From Polychytrium aggregatum (taxonomy: Eukaryota > Chytridiomycota > Chytridiomycetes > Polychytriales): a stretch of 64,000 nucleotides of DNA. The stretch lies in assembly GCF_025602895.1 (NCBI RefSeq), contig NW_026516230.1, positions 186,001 to 250,000 on the forward strand, read 5' to 3'. The position numbers and the translations under genes are program-made. Every line of letters begins with the position of its first letter. Within the stretch, counting starts at the first letter, position 1. The notes under the pieces were generated by a model. That model searched no databases. It worked only from the letters and a program-made list of their open reading frames with translations, and had not been told where the DNA came from. Of this stretch, positions 40,494 through 48,780 are shown in pieces.

Positions 40494-41207
40494 ATGGCTT
40501 CCTTCGGCAATCGGCGCCGAGGCGGGCCGGCTGATGGACTCACCGTGCCCAGAGGATGGCCCGCCGGGGCCCAGTTCATCGCCCGCTCGCGTTGGAGCCC
40601 AAGCGTCCCCGGGTTCCTCAAGACCGGCTGGCCATTCTGCTACTCAGCATCTGTCGACGGCCAAAGTGATCCGCCCGGATTCGATGCCAAAGAAGAAGGC
40701 GAGCTCATCAAGTACGCCGGCGAGGACATGGATGGGCCCCATCCCAGAGTCGAGATCCGCAAGATCGACGACGCTGGCCATCCAATCCATGCGCAGAACG
40801 GATATGGACTGTTTGCGGCCCACGATCTGCCGCCACACAGCTTCGTGATGGACTATGTCGGAGAACTCTACGTCGAGGAAGACGACGACAGCGACAACGA
40901 CGGCGGTGCAGCAGCCCGACCACACTCGGACTACGATCTGCATCTGTTTGGAATGTACTCGATCGACGCCAAGGACGCCGGCAACGAGGCCCGATTCATC
41001 AACGACTTTCGCGGGATCGCGTGCCGGCCCAATGTATGTTTCGACGCCTATCGCGACACTGCCTCGGGCAACCTGCGGATGGGCTGCTGGGTGCTTGGCG
41101 AACCGGTGCGGGCCGGAGATGAGCTTGTGGTGTCCTATGGAAGTCCATGGTGGCGGTCGCGGGGCATGGCGGTGGCGGGGCACGGGTGGGACCCGGACTG
41201 GGACTGA
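40494..41207 (+). CDS. SET-domain protein
   Basis: Intronless, 237 residues from ATG 40494 (MASFGNRRRGG). The SET core runs from about residue 95: HAQNGYGLFAAHDLPPHSFV, MDYVGELYVEE, then YDLHLFGMYSIDAKDAGNEA, RFINDFRGIACRPNVCF (the RxxNHSCxPN-like box, here RFINDFRGIACRPN) and the post-core GDELVVSYGSPWW, in which the catalytic Tyr region ELxxxY is kept. An acidic insert (EEDDDSDNDGG) splits the core. Lysine methyltransferase activity is expected from the fold; substrate unknown. No pre-SET or Cys-rich post-SET region is seen, which resembles small SET proteins acting on non-histone targets or uncharacterised fungal ones. Confidence 0.75.
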   Translation: MASFGNRRRGGPADGLTVPRGWPAGAQFIARSRWSPSVPGFLKTGWPFCYSASVDGQSDPPGFDAKEEGELIKYAGEDMDGPHPRVEIRKIDDAGHPIHAQNGYGLFAAHDLPPHSFVMDYVGELYVEEDDDSDNDGGAAARPHSDYDLHLFGMYSIDAKDAGNEARFINDFRGIACRPNVCFDAYRDTASGNLRMGCWVLGEPVRAGDELVVSYGSPWWRSRGMAVAGHGWDPDWD

Positions 41208-41792
41208 GCAGCGCCGATGATGGTGCTGAAAGTGCAATTTCCATTGGGATTGCCGTTGGAACTGCCATCGGGACTGCCGTTGAGATTGCCGTAGGACTGC
41301 CATTGGATTGTTCTTGTATTTTGTGCAAATGTTACTGCCATCATTCTGTATGAATATCATTGCGGCTGTTGTTGGTTGAGCATCGAAGCAATTCGAAGTG
41401 ATTCGAGTGTGGCTGCAACGACCCGCCACCATCCGCGCAGCCGAGAGAGGCGCAGCCCAGCGAGGTGTCGCCGAGACGCCGCCGAGCGAGGGCTTGGCAT
41501 TGTGCTGCGCATCCGCCAGCCAATCGCCGGCCTCCAGTTGGAGCTGCGCACGTCCTTCCCCATCTGAAATACGGCCGCTCTCCGCTGTTTCTGGTGCCGA
41601 CTTCACCCTGATCTCGGCAGCAGCGACAGCGCACCGCTTCAACGAGCTGCCTCACCAGCGAGACCAGCAACGAGGGCAGCAACGAGGGCATCATCCAGAG
41701 CCCCGATATACTCACCAGAACGCTAGATCACGCCCATACACTTCCGCTGCTGTGCGAAACCGCCAGCGCAACAGCAGAGTCATCCATCCGCG
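41208..41792. other. Intergenic region, SET gene 3' end to bZIP gene start
   Basis: Contains short imperfect repeats of GGGATTGCCGTTGGAACTGCC type at about 41235-41310. It must include a leader of the bZIP gene. Nothing else recognised. Confidence 0.55.
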
Positions 41793-44690
41793 ATGCCGCC
41801 AACACCAACACCAACGCCAACTGGCACTGCCGACCCGTCAGCGCACCCGGGCTTTGGCCCGTGGGTCCAGTCGCTCCTGTCGTCGCACGACTTCATGCTC
41901 TTTGATCCTCCAATGCTCTCGCCGTCTCCATCGACGGCAGCGGCCTCGGACTCGCCAGCCTCGCCAGCCTCATCGCCGTCTCGATCCAGCTCCAACTCAT
42001 CTCCAAGCGCCGACCTCGAGCTTCCCGACAGCCCACACACTCAGTCGGTCTCGTGCCCACCGACGCACCAAGACCTCCTTCCAGCCCTGCCGCTCAATGC
42101 CCTGTCGGCTCACGGCCCCTCTCGTCCAGCTGCGAACCCACCAACGAATCCGCCCACCAACCCGGTTCTGGCCAGCCGCTCCCGCTCCGCCGTCGATCGC
42201 TCCGAGATCCTCAAGGCTCGCATGGAGCGCAACCGCATCTCGGCCCACAACTCGCGCGAGAAGAAGCGCAAGCACGTCGAGGATCTCGAGTCGCAGAACT
42301 CGCTGCTTGTCGAGGAGAACAGGGCCGTCTGCAAGCGGGTCAAGCTCCTCGAGGACCAGAACTCGCAGCTGCACGACCAGCTGAGCGCCATGTCCAGCCA
42401 GGTCCGTGCGCTGCAGGACCAGCTCAGCGCATTGGCGTCGGCGATGCAGGCAGGTCCGGCCCCCAGCACCACCAACAGCAGCATGGAATGCAGCGACACC
42501 ACCACCAACCACACCACCACCAACCACACCACCACCAACCACACCACCACCAACCACACCACAACCACCAACCACACAACCAACGACCCCGACATTCTGT
42601 CATCTGCCGATGCCGAATTGGCCACGCCGCCCCACGCCACCTCACATGCCTCCGTGGAGTTCCAGGACATGTTTGGTCTTTCCGACAGCCAGGATGTCCC
42701 GCTGTTCTCACAGGACGTCCCTCCGTCGCTGCTCGCGGGCTCCTGTCCCAGCGATCTGTTCCCGATGCATCTGGGTGATCTGGACCATCCCTTGTCGGTC
42801 GGACCGAGCTCGTACGATTCCGTTCCTCCGTCGAGCCACGCGCTGTGGTCGGTCGATCTGTTCCACCCGGCCGACCTGTCGTCGCCAAGTGACGGAAGCA
42901 TTGCATCCGAGTTCCTGTCGCTCGACAACCTGAGTACTGACGGGGCCGACTTTCTCGCCTCGCTGTCGCCGCCAAGCGCCGCCGCTCTGTTCCCGCCCAC
43001 CCACCAGCATGCCTCCACCAGCACCACCACCGCCATCGCAAGCACCGACCGTCTGCCATCGACACTTGCACTCGGTCCCACGGGTCTCCCTGTCCCGACC
43101 CAGGGGCTGTTGGCCTCGGGCTTGGCCCTGTCGCCGTTCTCATCGACAGTCACTCCTCCCGCAACCACGCCGACCTTCAGCCCACTGCTGGACCTGCTCA
43201 CTCCTCCCCCAGACGTGCTCACTCCGGGGTCGCCGGCCGCCTTGCTGCCGTGCACTCCGTTCTCTTCGTTCTCGCACCCGTCGTCCACGACACTGCCATT
43301 TGCAGCACTGCCGCTTGCAGCACCAACCTACGCACCGTTCTCATTCTCACCGCAACCGCCCGCCACACTCTCCACGCCTCCACAGACAACCCTCTCGACA
43401 GCCGCTCTGGCTGTGACCCACTCACTCTCTCCCCTCTCTCCTCTCACAGGTGGACTTGGCGAGCCGACAGCGCTCCCAACACCCGAGTCTCTGCCATGGC
43501 CGTCCATGTGTCGTCAGCGTCCGCCGTCTGCGTGTCCGCCGCGTCCGTCGCAAGCTCCTCGCTCACCGCGCCGGTCCGTGCCGCCCCGGCCGCCGACTTC
43601 ACAGCAACTGACCACGGTCGTGGATGTTGTGGCGGCGCATCTCTGTCCCGCAGGCCACTGCGCGCAGGGATGTGGTCGCCTGTGTCAGTGTCGGCGGTGC
43701 GGGGCCGATGGTCTCGCTGACGTTGCTCGTATTGGCCGTGCCGCCTCCCGGGGCCGCATCGCCCGTATCAGCGACCGACTCGGCGCCATCGGAACGAGCA
43801 GGGCCAGTGTGGTTGTCCATGGCGATGGATGCATGTTGAGCGACGGCGCGGCGCACGCAGATGTCACGGACGCCGATACCCACACTGACGACAATCACGA
43901 CGACGACGACGACGACCACAGCGTCGACGGTCGTGGCTCTGACGGGGTGTCCCTGCCGCGGAGTCCACCCTGCTCTCCCGCCGAGGCAATGCTGGCGTGG
44001 ATGTCTCGATCGCCCCCGGGCAGCTGGCCTGGTGCCCCTCCAGCCTCTCGCCTCCACTTGTGGACGGCGGCGACGTTGGGGTCGCTCTTGGCGGCGCTGG
44101 TGGGTCGGTCGTTGACTCTGGCCGGGGACTCGACAGCACCCCGGCCTGTGACGGCATCCCGTTCCTGTCGTCGGCTCTATTCCCAGCCAGCGACCACACC
44201 CTTGCCGTCCTCGGCCACATCCTCAACAACACCTTCAACACCACTCTCGACGACGCTCTCCGCAGCGTTCCCAACAACAACCTCCTCAGCACCCTTCTCA
44301 TCAACAACATCAGCAACAACACCAACAACACCGACAGCGACATCAGCAACATCGACAACATCAGCAGCAGCGACCCTGTCTTTGGCAGCCTCGGTCTCGC
44401 CGTGGCACCTCATGGTGTCGATGGTGCAGATCTGGGTGTCGGTTCTGTCGCTGGTCTTTGCGGCAGCCGGTGAAGGGCGACCCAGCAACGGGCTGCCCGA
44501 CGACGGCAGCAGCCTGGACCTGGCGATGTGGACCGACGGAATCATCCACGCCCTCCACACCTCCCTCTCGGCGCCGGCCCTCTCGACCATCCTCGTATCG
44601 CCTCCTCCGTGCCTCTCTCCGCTGACGGTGGTCCGGGCCATGCGGGTCCTCGAGGCAGCCGGCACACGCAGCATCCTGATCGGGTCTTGA
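41793..44690 (+). CDS. Hac1/XBP1-like bZIP transcription factor (unspliced reading frame)
   Basis: One frame runs 965 codons without an intron from ATG 41793 (MPPTPTPTPTG). The bZIP lies at residues about 135-210: basic region RMERNRISAHNSREKKRKHV, whose AHxSREKKR matches yeast Hac1, followed by a leucine zipper (LESQNSLLVEENRAV, LLEDQNSQLHDQL). Then come four NHTTT repeats and a long Ser/Pro/Thr-rich, probably activating, region. From about residue 600 a Cys/His cluster (CPAGHCAQGCGRLCQC) and an Asp run appear. A hydrophobic stretch WHLMVSMVQIWVSVLSLVFA (about 870-890) precedes the end. Between about 44024 and 44400 the +2 frame has far better codon use than this frame, which suggests that the gene is not read straight through. 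The factor probably drives the ER-stress response; that role is inferred from the basic region. Confidence 0.8.
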   Translation: MPPTPTPTPTGTADPSAHPGFGPWVQSLLSSHDFMLFDPPMLSPSPSTAAASDSPASPASSPSRSSSNSSPSADLELPDSPHTQSVSCPPTHQDLLPALPLNALSAHGPSRPAANPPTNPPTNPVLASRSRSAVDRSEILKARMERNRISAHNSREKKRKHVEDLESQNSLLVEENRAVCKRVKLLEDQNSQLHDQLSAMSSQVRALQDQLSALASAMQAGPAPSTTNSSMECSDTTTNHTTTNHTTTNHTTTNHTTTTNHTTNDPDILSSADAELATPPHATSHASVEFQDMFGLSDSQDVPLFSQDVPPSLLAGSCPSDLFPMHLGDLDHPLSVGPSSYDSVPPSSHALWSVDLFHPADLSSPSDGSIASEFLSLDNLSTDGADFLASLSPPSAAALFPPTHQHASTSTTTAIASTDRLPSTLALGPTGLPVPTQGLLASGLALSPFSSTVTPPATTPTFSPLLDLLTPPPDVLTPGSPAALLPCTPFSSFSHPSSTTLPFAALPLAAPTYAPFSFSPQPPATLSTPPQTTLSTAALAVTHSLSPLSPLTGGLGEPTALPTPESLPWPSMCRQRPPSACPPRPSQAPRSPRRSVPPRPPTSQQLTTVVDVVAAHLCPAGHCAQGCGRLCQCRRCGADGLADVARIGRAASRGRIARISDRLGAIGTSRASVVVHGDGCMLSDGAAHADVTDADTHTDDNHDDDDDDHSVDGRGSDGVSLPRSPPCSPAEAMLAWMSRSPPGSWPGAPPASRLHLWTAATLGSLLAALVGRSLTLAGDSTAPRPVTASRSCRRLYSQPATTPLPSSATSSTTPSTPLSTTLSAAFPTTTSSAPFSSTTSATTPTTPTATSATSTTSAAATLSLAASVSPWHLMVSMVQIWVSVLSLVFAAAGEGRPSNGLPDDGSSLDLAMWTDGIIHALHTSLSAPALSTILVSPPPCLSPLTVVRAMRVLEAAGTRSILIGS
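42499..42590 (+). repeat. 15-bp coding repeat (NHTTT), four copies
   Basis: AACCACACCACCACC copies after the leucine zipper of the bZIP protein; one copy has an extra Thr codon. Confidence 0.85.
43943..44032 (+). promoter_or_regulatory. Candidate Ire1-type splice hairpins flanking a 68-nt unconventional intron
   Basis: The first hairpin has loop CTGCCGC (43953-43959), closed by TCC/GGA and, past a 2x2 internal loop, by GGGG with CC-A-CC. The second has loop CAGCTGG (44021-44027), closed by the five pairs CCGGG/CCTGG (one G-T). Both loops fit the CNG/CNGN rule of Hac1/XBP1 splice sites. Predicted cuts after 43955 and 44023 remove 68 nt and join two whole codons, CTG and CTG, moving from the main frame to the +2 frame, which ends in TGA at 44471-44473. 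CNGCNGN is common in GC-rich DNA, so this is a hypothesis. Confidence 0.4.
44024..44473 (+). CDS. Alternative C-terminal tail of the bZIP factor (+2 frame)
   Basis: 149 codons plus stop, open in the +2 frame, starting LAWCPSSLSPPLVDGG and containing SALFPASDHTLAVLGHIL and an Asn-rich stretch (NNISNNTNNTDSD). Third positions are nearly all C or G, as in the other genes here, whereas the main frame over the same bases has mixed third positions. It would be the C-terminus of a spliced form of about 870 residues. It contains no hydrophobic segment like the one in the main frame. Confidence 0.5.
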   Translation: MAWCPSSLSPPLVDGGDVGVALGGAGGSVVDSGRGLDSTPACDGIPFLSSALFPASDHTLAVLGHILNNTFNTTLDDALRSVPNNNLLSTLLINNISNNTNNTDSDISNIDNISSSDPVFGSLGLAVAPHGVDGADLGVGSVAGLCGSR

Positions 44691-45296
44691 CGACACCCCG
44701 CAGGTCCAAGCAAGGCCCAAGTACAATCGCCAGCGATCGCTCGCACCCAGACTTCACTTCATGTACATATTTCATTCTCGCGAAGCTCGTGCGGACGCAG
44801 CAACCAGGCAACATCTCCAAGCTCCTCTGGCCCGCTGGACACATTGTCCCCGTCGATCTCTGGACGACAGCGACACAGCTCCAGCCAATGAAGCATCCTC
44901 GTTGGCTGGTCGCCCACACCACCACCACCACCACCACCACCAGCAGCAGCAGCACTTGCACCGCCGACCTTCACTTTTTGGATACACATCTGCCCGGACC
45001 CTGACACGGTTGTGGTCGGCGGCCCGGCAGCGACACAATATAATTGATATCTCCACTCCATTGAGCACTTTTATCATTGAGCCACTCGCATCCATCGGGT
45101 GACGAGTCCATCCAGGCATTGCCATCCCCAAGCCGCCGACTCTCGCTTGGGTGGCTCCGATCAGCTGAAATCCCGTTCTGGCGCTCTGGTGCACCGTGCG
45201 GTGTCGTCCCATGACCAGGCCTTGGAAACCTGCCGTCTTGGCCCAAGCCCTCCCTCCCCCCCCATCTTGCACTCCCATCCGACGAAACCCGCGACC
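44691..45296. other. Intergenic region, bZIP 3' end to alcohol oxidase start
   Basis: Contains CACCAC and CAGCAG runs near 44916-44955 and an AT-richer patch (ATATAATTGATATC, 45038-45052). No gene recognised. Confidence 0.55.
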
Positions 45297-48122
45297 ATGT
45301 CAAAAACATTCCAGCCCAAGAAGCCTCTCTCTGAGCGCCAGTTCCGTGTTCTCTCCGCCCTCCTCGGCACCTTTGCGGCGACCTTGTCGGAGCAGGACAC
45401 CCAGCGGCTCATCGAGCAATACCGGGCAGATCTCGAACGTTTACACCGCGCCCGACTGTCCGCAGATGCACCCACAGATGCACCCACAGATGCACCCACA
45501 GATGCACCCAGCGTCGCCCACGCCCCGGCCGACTCTGTGCCGTTCGATGCCCAGATTCCGGCCCTGGTCCAGTTTGCCCAGCTCACCTTCACTCCGGCCC
45601 TGACCGACAATGTCGTCCGTTGGGTCCAGGAGGGCCTCACCCACTCGGTCTACAACGAATTGCTGCTGGCCCTGGACCTTCTCTCCACCAGCGCCGGCAC
45701 CGGCATCCTCATGGGCTGGTCCGATCCGCGGACGTGCCTCTTCAGCTTCCCGGAGTGGTCGTCGGCGCAACGTGCCCAGGGCCTGCTCCGAATGAAGCAC
45801 TCAGTCTTGCCCCTCACCCGCAAGATCTTTCATGTCTTCAAGAAGCTCGCGATGGTTCCGTTCTATGCATGCCCTCATCCCGGCGTCAGCTCGGGCCTGG
45901 CCCAGTTTGCGGCCTGGAACCCCACCTGGGACTTGCTCGGGTACCCTGGCCCCAACATTCCTGACCGTCCGCTGGACGCCAGCACGTTCCAGCCGCCGAC
46001 GCGGTTCTTGGAGTTTGATGTGGGCAATCCTGAAAACCTTGTCGAGCTCGAGGCGGACGTGGTGATCGTCGGCAGCGGTTGCGGCGGAGGCATTATCGGT
46101 GAGCAAGCCTGGCCGCATCCTCTCTGGCATCTTGTCTGGTTTACTGCATCGTTAGTCGACAGGGTGTTAGAGCGCGGGGCTGGATCTTCCGCCATTGCCG
46201 CCGTCGATCTGCAGATGTGATATCCAAGATTCACATCGAGGTCCGTGCAGCACCTGACGTTCTCCTCCATCATCTTCATCCTGCTCATCGCGGCACTCGC
46301 ACGCTCGACAGCCGCTCAGCTCGCCCAGGCCGGTCACAGGGTCGTTGTTCTCGAGAAGGGAAGCTACGTGCACCCAACCAAGCTGTCCCTGGTCGAGGGC
46401 GAATCTCTCCAGCAGTTCTGCGAGAATGCGGTGCTCTGCCAGAGCGAAGACGGGAGCATCACCATCGTCGCCGGGTCGACCTGGGGCGGCGGGAGCCGGA
46501 TCAACTGGTGAGTGCAGTCAAGGCTGGCGGTAGGCAGTAGCCAGAGGAGGGAGAGGATTTGTGCCTGCATCGGAGGGTTGAGCGTACGAGCAATGTCGAG
46601 TCGAGTCGAGTATGTGAGAGAGCCTGCTCGTTGAATAACTTGCTGCCCTGATCTGATCTGGGGAGGCGATCGGGCAATAGACCTTTCAATGCTGACAGAT
46701 TCCTGTTCCAGGTCGGCTTCTCTCGTTCCACCCAAGCATCTGCTCGAGGAGTGGAGCGAACGATTCCATCTACCCCACTTGCTCACGAACGAGTTTCAGC
46801 AAGGCATCGACACTGTGCTCGAGCGGATGGGCGTGGGAATCGACTCCATCCAACACAACTCAGGGAACCAAATCCTGCTCGATGGCTGCCGCCGCCTGGG
46901 ATACCACTGTGACTCGATCCCGCAAAACACAGGCCACAAGCCGCACTCGTGCGGGTCGTGCTTCTTTGGCTGTCCCTCCGAGACCAAGCAGAGTAGCGAC
47001 GCCAGTTGGCTGCGGGATGCCGAGCGCCATGGAGCCCGCTTTGTACAGTCGTGCTTTGTCGAACGAGTACTGATTGAGAACGGAAAGGCGGTCGGCGTCT
47101 CGGGATGGCTTCACTCGGGCCAGACGCAGCTTCGGGTCAAGGCCAAGCATGTCGTCTCTTCCTGCGGCAGCATCCACACCCCGGCGCTGCTGCTGCGGTC
47201 GGGACTCAAGAACCGGCACATTGGGTCCAAGCTTCATCTGCATCCCGTCCACGCGGTCGTGGGAGTGTTCCCCGAGCCGGTCAAGATGTTCGAAGGGTCG
47301 ATCATGACGGCGCTGTCGAATCAGATTGCAGACCGAGACGGGAAGCACTACGGCGCCAAGCTGGAGGTGCCAGCCTCGCACACCAGCATTGCCTCGTTGG
47401 GCTGTCCTTGGAACGGGCCTCTGGACTCGAAGCTCGGGATGCTCAGGTTCCCCAACATGAGCAGCATGATTGTGCTTGCTCGCGACAAGGACTCGCAGGG
47501 CAGTGTCTCGCTCGACACCGATGGCAACCCGGTGATCCGCTACCGCCTGGGCCGCTTCGACTCGGACACCCTGGCAATGGGCGTGCAGACCTCGGCCGAG
47601 GTCCTGCTTGCGGCCGGGGCGCGCGAGATCCTCATCGACCAGACTGGCACCTCGCCGTATCGGGTTGAGGGCGACGGGCCGATCGATGTCCAGGCGGAGA
47701 TTGGTAGCGAGCGGTTCCGTGCCTGGACTCGACAGGTGCATGCCAGGGGCTTCCGCAACCTGAATGGCTCGCTGCTGAGTGCCCACCAAATGGGCAGCTG
47801 TGTCATGGCGGGCCGGCCAGACCTCGGAGCTGTGCAGCCGACGGGTGAGACCTGGGAGGTGCAGAACCTCTGGGTCGGCGACACGAGCCTGTTCCCTACG
47901 GCCAGCGGGGTCAAGTAAGTACCCGCCTGCGGGTGATGGTGGTATGGATGATGTATCCAGTGGACCAGGTGCATTCAAGTGTGTTGGGTGCATATGCGGA
48001 ATCAGCCGCGATTAACGGAGCCCGACTCGTCTCTCTCCAGCCCGATGATCACGGTCTACAGCATGGCATTCTCGGTCGCCCAGGCCATGAAGCAGCGCAT
48101 GGGCGAGCAAGCCAAGTTGTAA
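45297..48122 (+). CDS. Long-chain fatty-alcohol oxidase (GMC oxidoreductase, FAO)
   Basis: Four exons in phase: 45297-46098, 46312-46507, 46712-47914, 48041-48122; 760 residues. The N-terminal 240 residues match the alcohol-oxidase-specific extension (LSALLGTFAATL, FHVFKKLAMVPFYACPHPG). The FAD dinucleotide-binding motif is split by intron 1: DVVIVGSGCGGGIIG joined to AAQLAQAGHRVVVLEKG. GMC signatures follow: AGSTWGGGSRIN, CGSCFFGCPSETKQS, SSCGSIHTPALLLRSGLKN and the C-terminal active-site block LLSAHQMGSCVMAGRP with VGDTSLFPTASGVNPM. The enzyme oxidises long-chain alcohols to aldehydes, making peroxide, in omega-oxidation of alkanes or lipids, usually on ER or peroxisomal membranes. A 12-bp coding repeat (DAPT, four copies) sits at 45466-45513. 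Confidence 0.93.
45466..45513 (+). repeat. 12-bp coding repeat (DAPT), four copies
   Basis: Copies of GATGCACCCACA within exon 1 of the alcohol oxidase; in frame, so the length varies by four residues per copy. Confidence 0.9.
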
Positions 48123-48780
48123 ACGCTGCGTCCGTTGGTCCTGCTGCGCTGACCCCGTTGCATCGACCGTGTTCGCATTGCATAAGTGGTCTATTCTGGC
48201 CTCATTACTCCCTCGGCCGACTTTGGTTCTTTTGCTCTTCTTGCTGTGTCCGTCCCCTGCTGTCCTTGCCGGGCAACGTCGTCGGCAAACACGCACCATC
48301 TCATCCGTACGAATGTCCGTTGGCGGATACTCTGTCCTCGCTCCGAATGTCCGTCTTTCCGCGCTGCGGTCCAATGCGGGTCGTGGTCCAGCATGTTCCA
48401 GACGACAGTCGCAGAGAGGCGGCATCACCGGATTGCTTGATATTCTCCCCCCTCTCTCTTTCCATCCGCCAAGAACCCGCACGAACCCCATTCATCCGAC
48501 AGTGCGAACCCCATTCATCCGACAGTGCGAACCCCATTCATCCGACAGCATTTGCCCCTCGTCGGCCTGAACACAGCCAGAACACAGCCAGAACACAGCC
48601 AGAACACGGCCAGACGCGCCCGCACCACCACCAGCACGTGGACAGCCGCGCAGAGTTTCGGTGGCGGCGCAAAGGGCGTTGCGCGGACACGTCAGCCGCA
48701 TGTCTTCTTGGCGCTACAAAAAGCCCGCCTGCCCGCCTGCCCCTTCGCTGCTGCTGTTTGCTCCTCCACGGCCGATCGCC
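48123..48780. other. Intergenic region, alcohol oxidase 3' end to first SLC44 gene
   Basis: Contains three copies of CGAACCCCATTCATCCGACAGTG-type sequence (48483-48548) and four of AACACAGCCAG type (48565-48610), in the likely promoter of the first SLC44 gene. No gene recognised. Confidence 0.6.

Noticed and set aside
43402-43450. Ordinary 37-nt GT-AG intron (GTGACC...CTCACAG) in the bZIP gene
   Set aside because: It leads into a frame that stops at 43617, and it is much shorter than the other introns here. It remains a weak alternative to the Ire1-type model.
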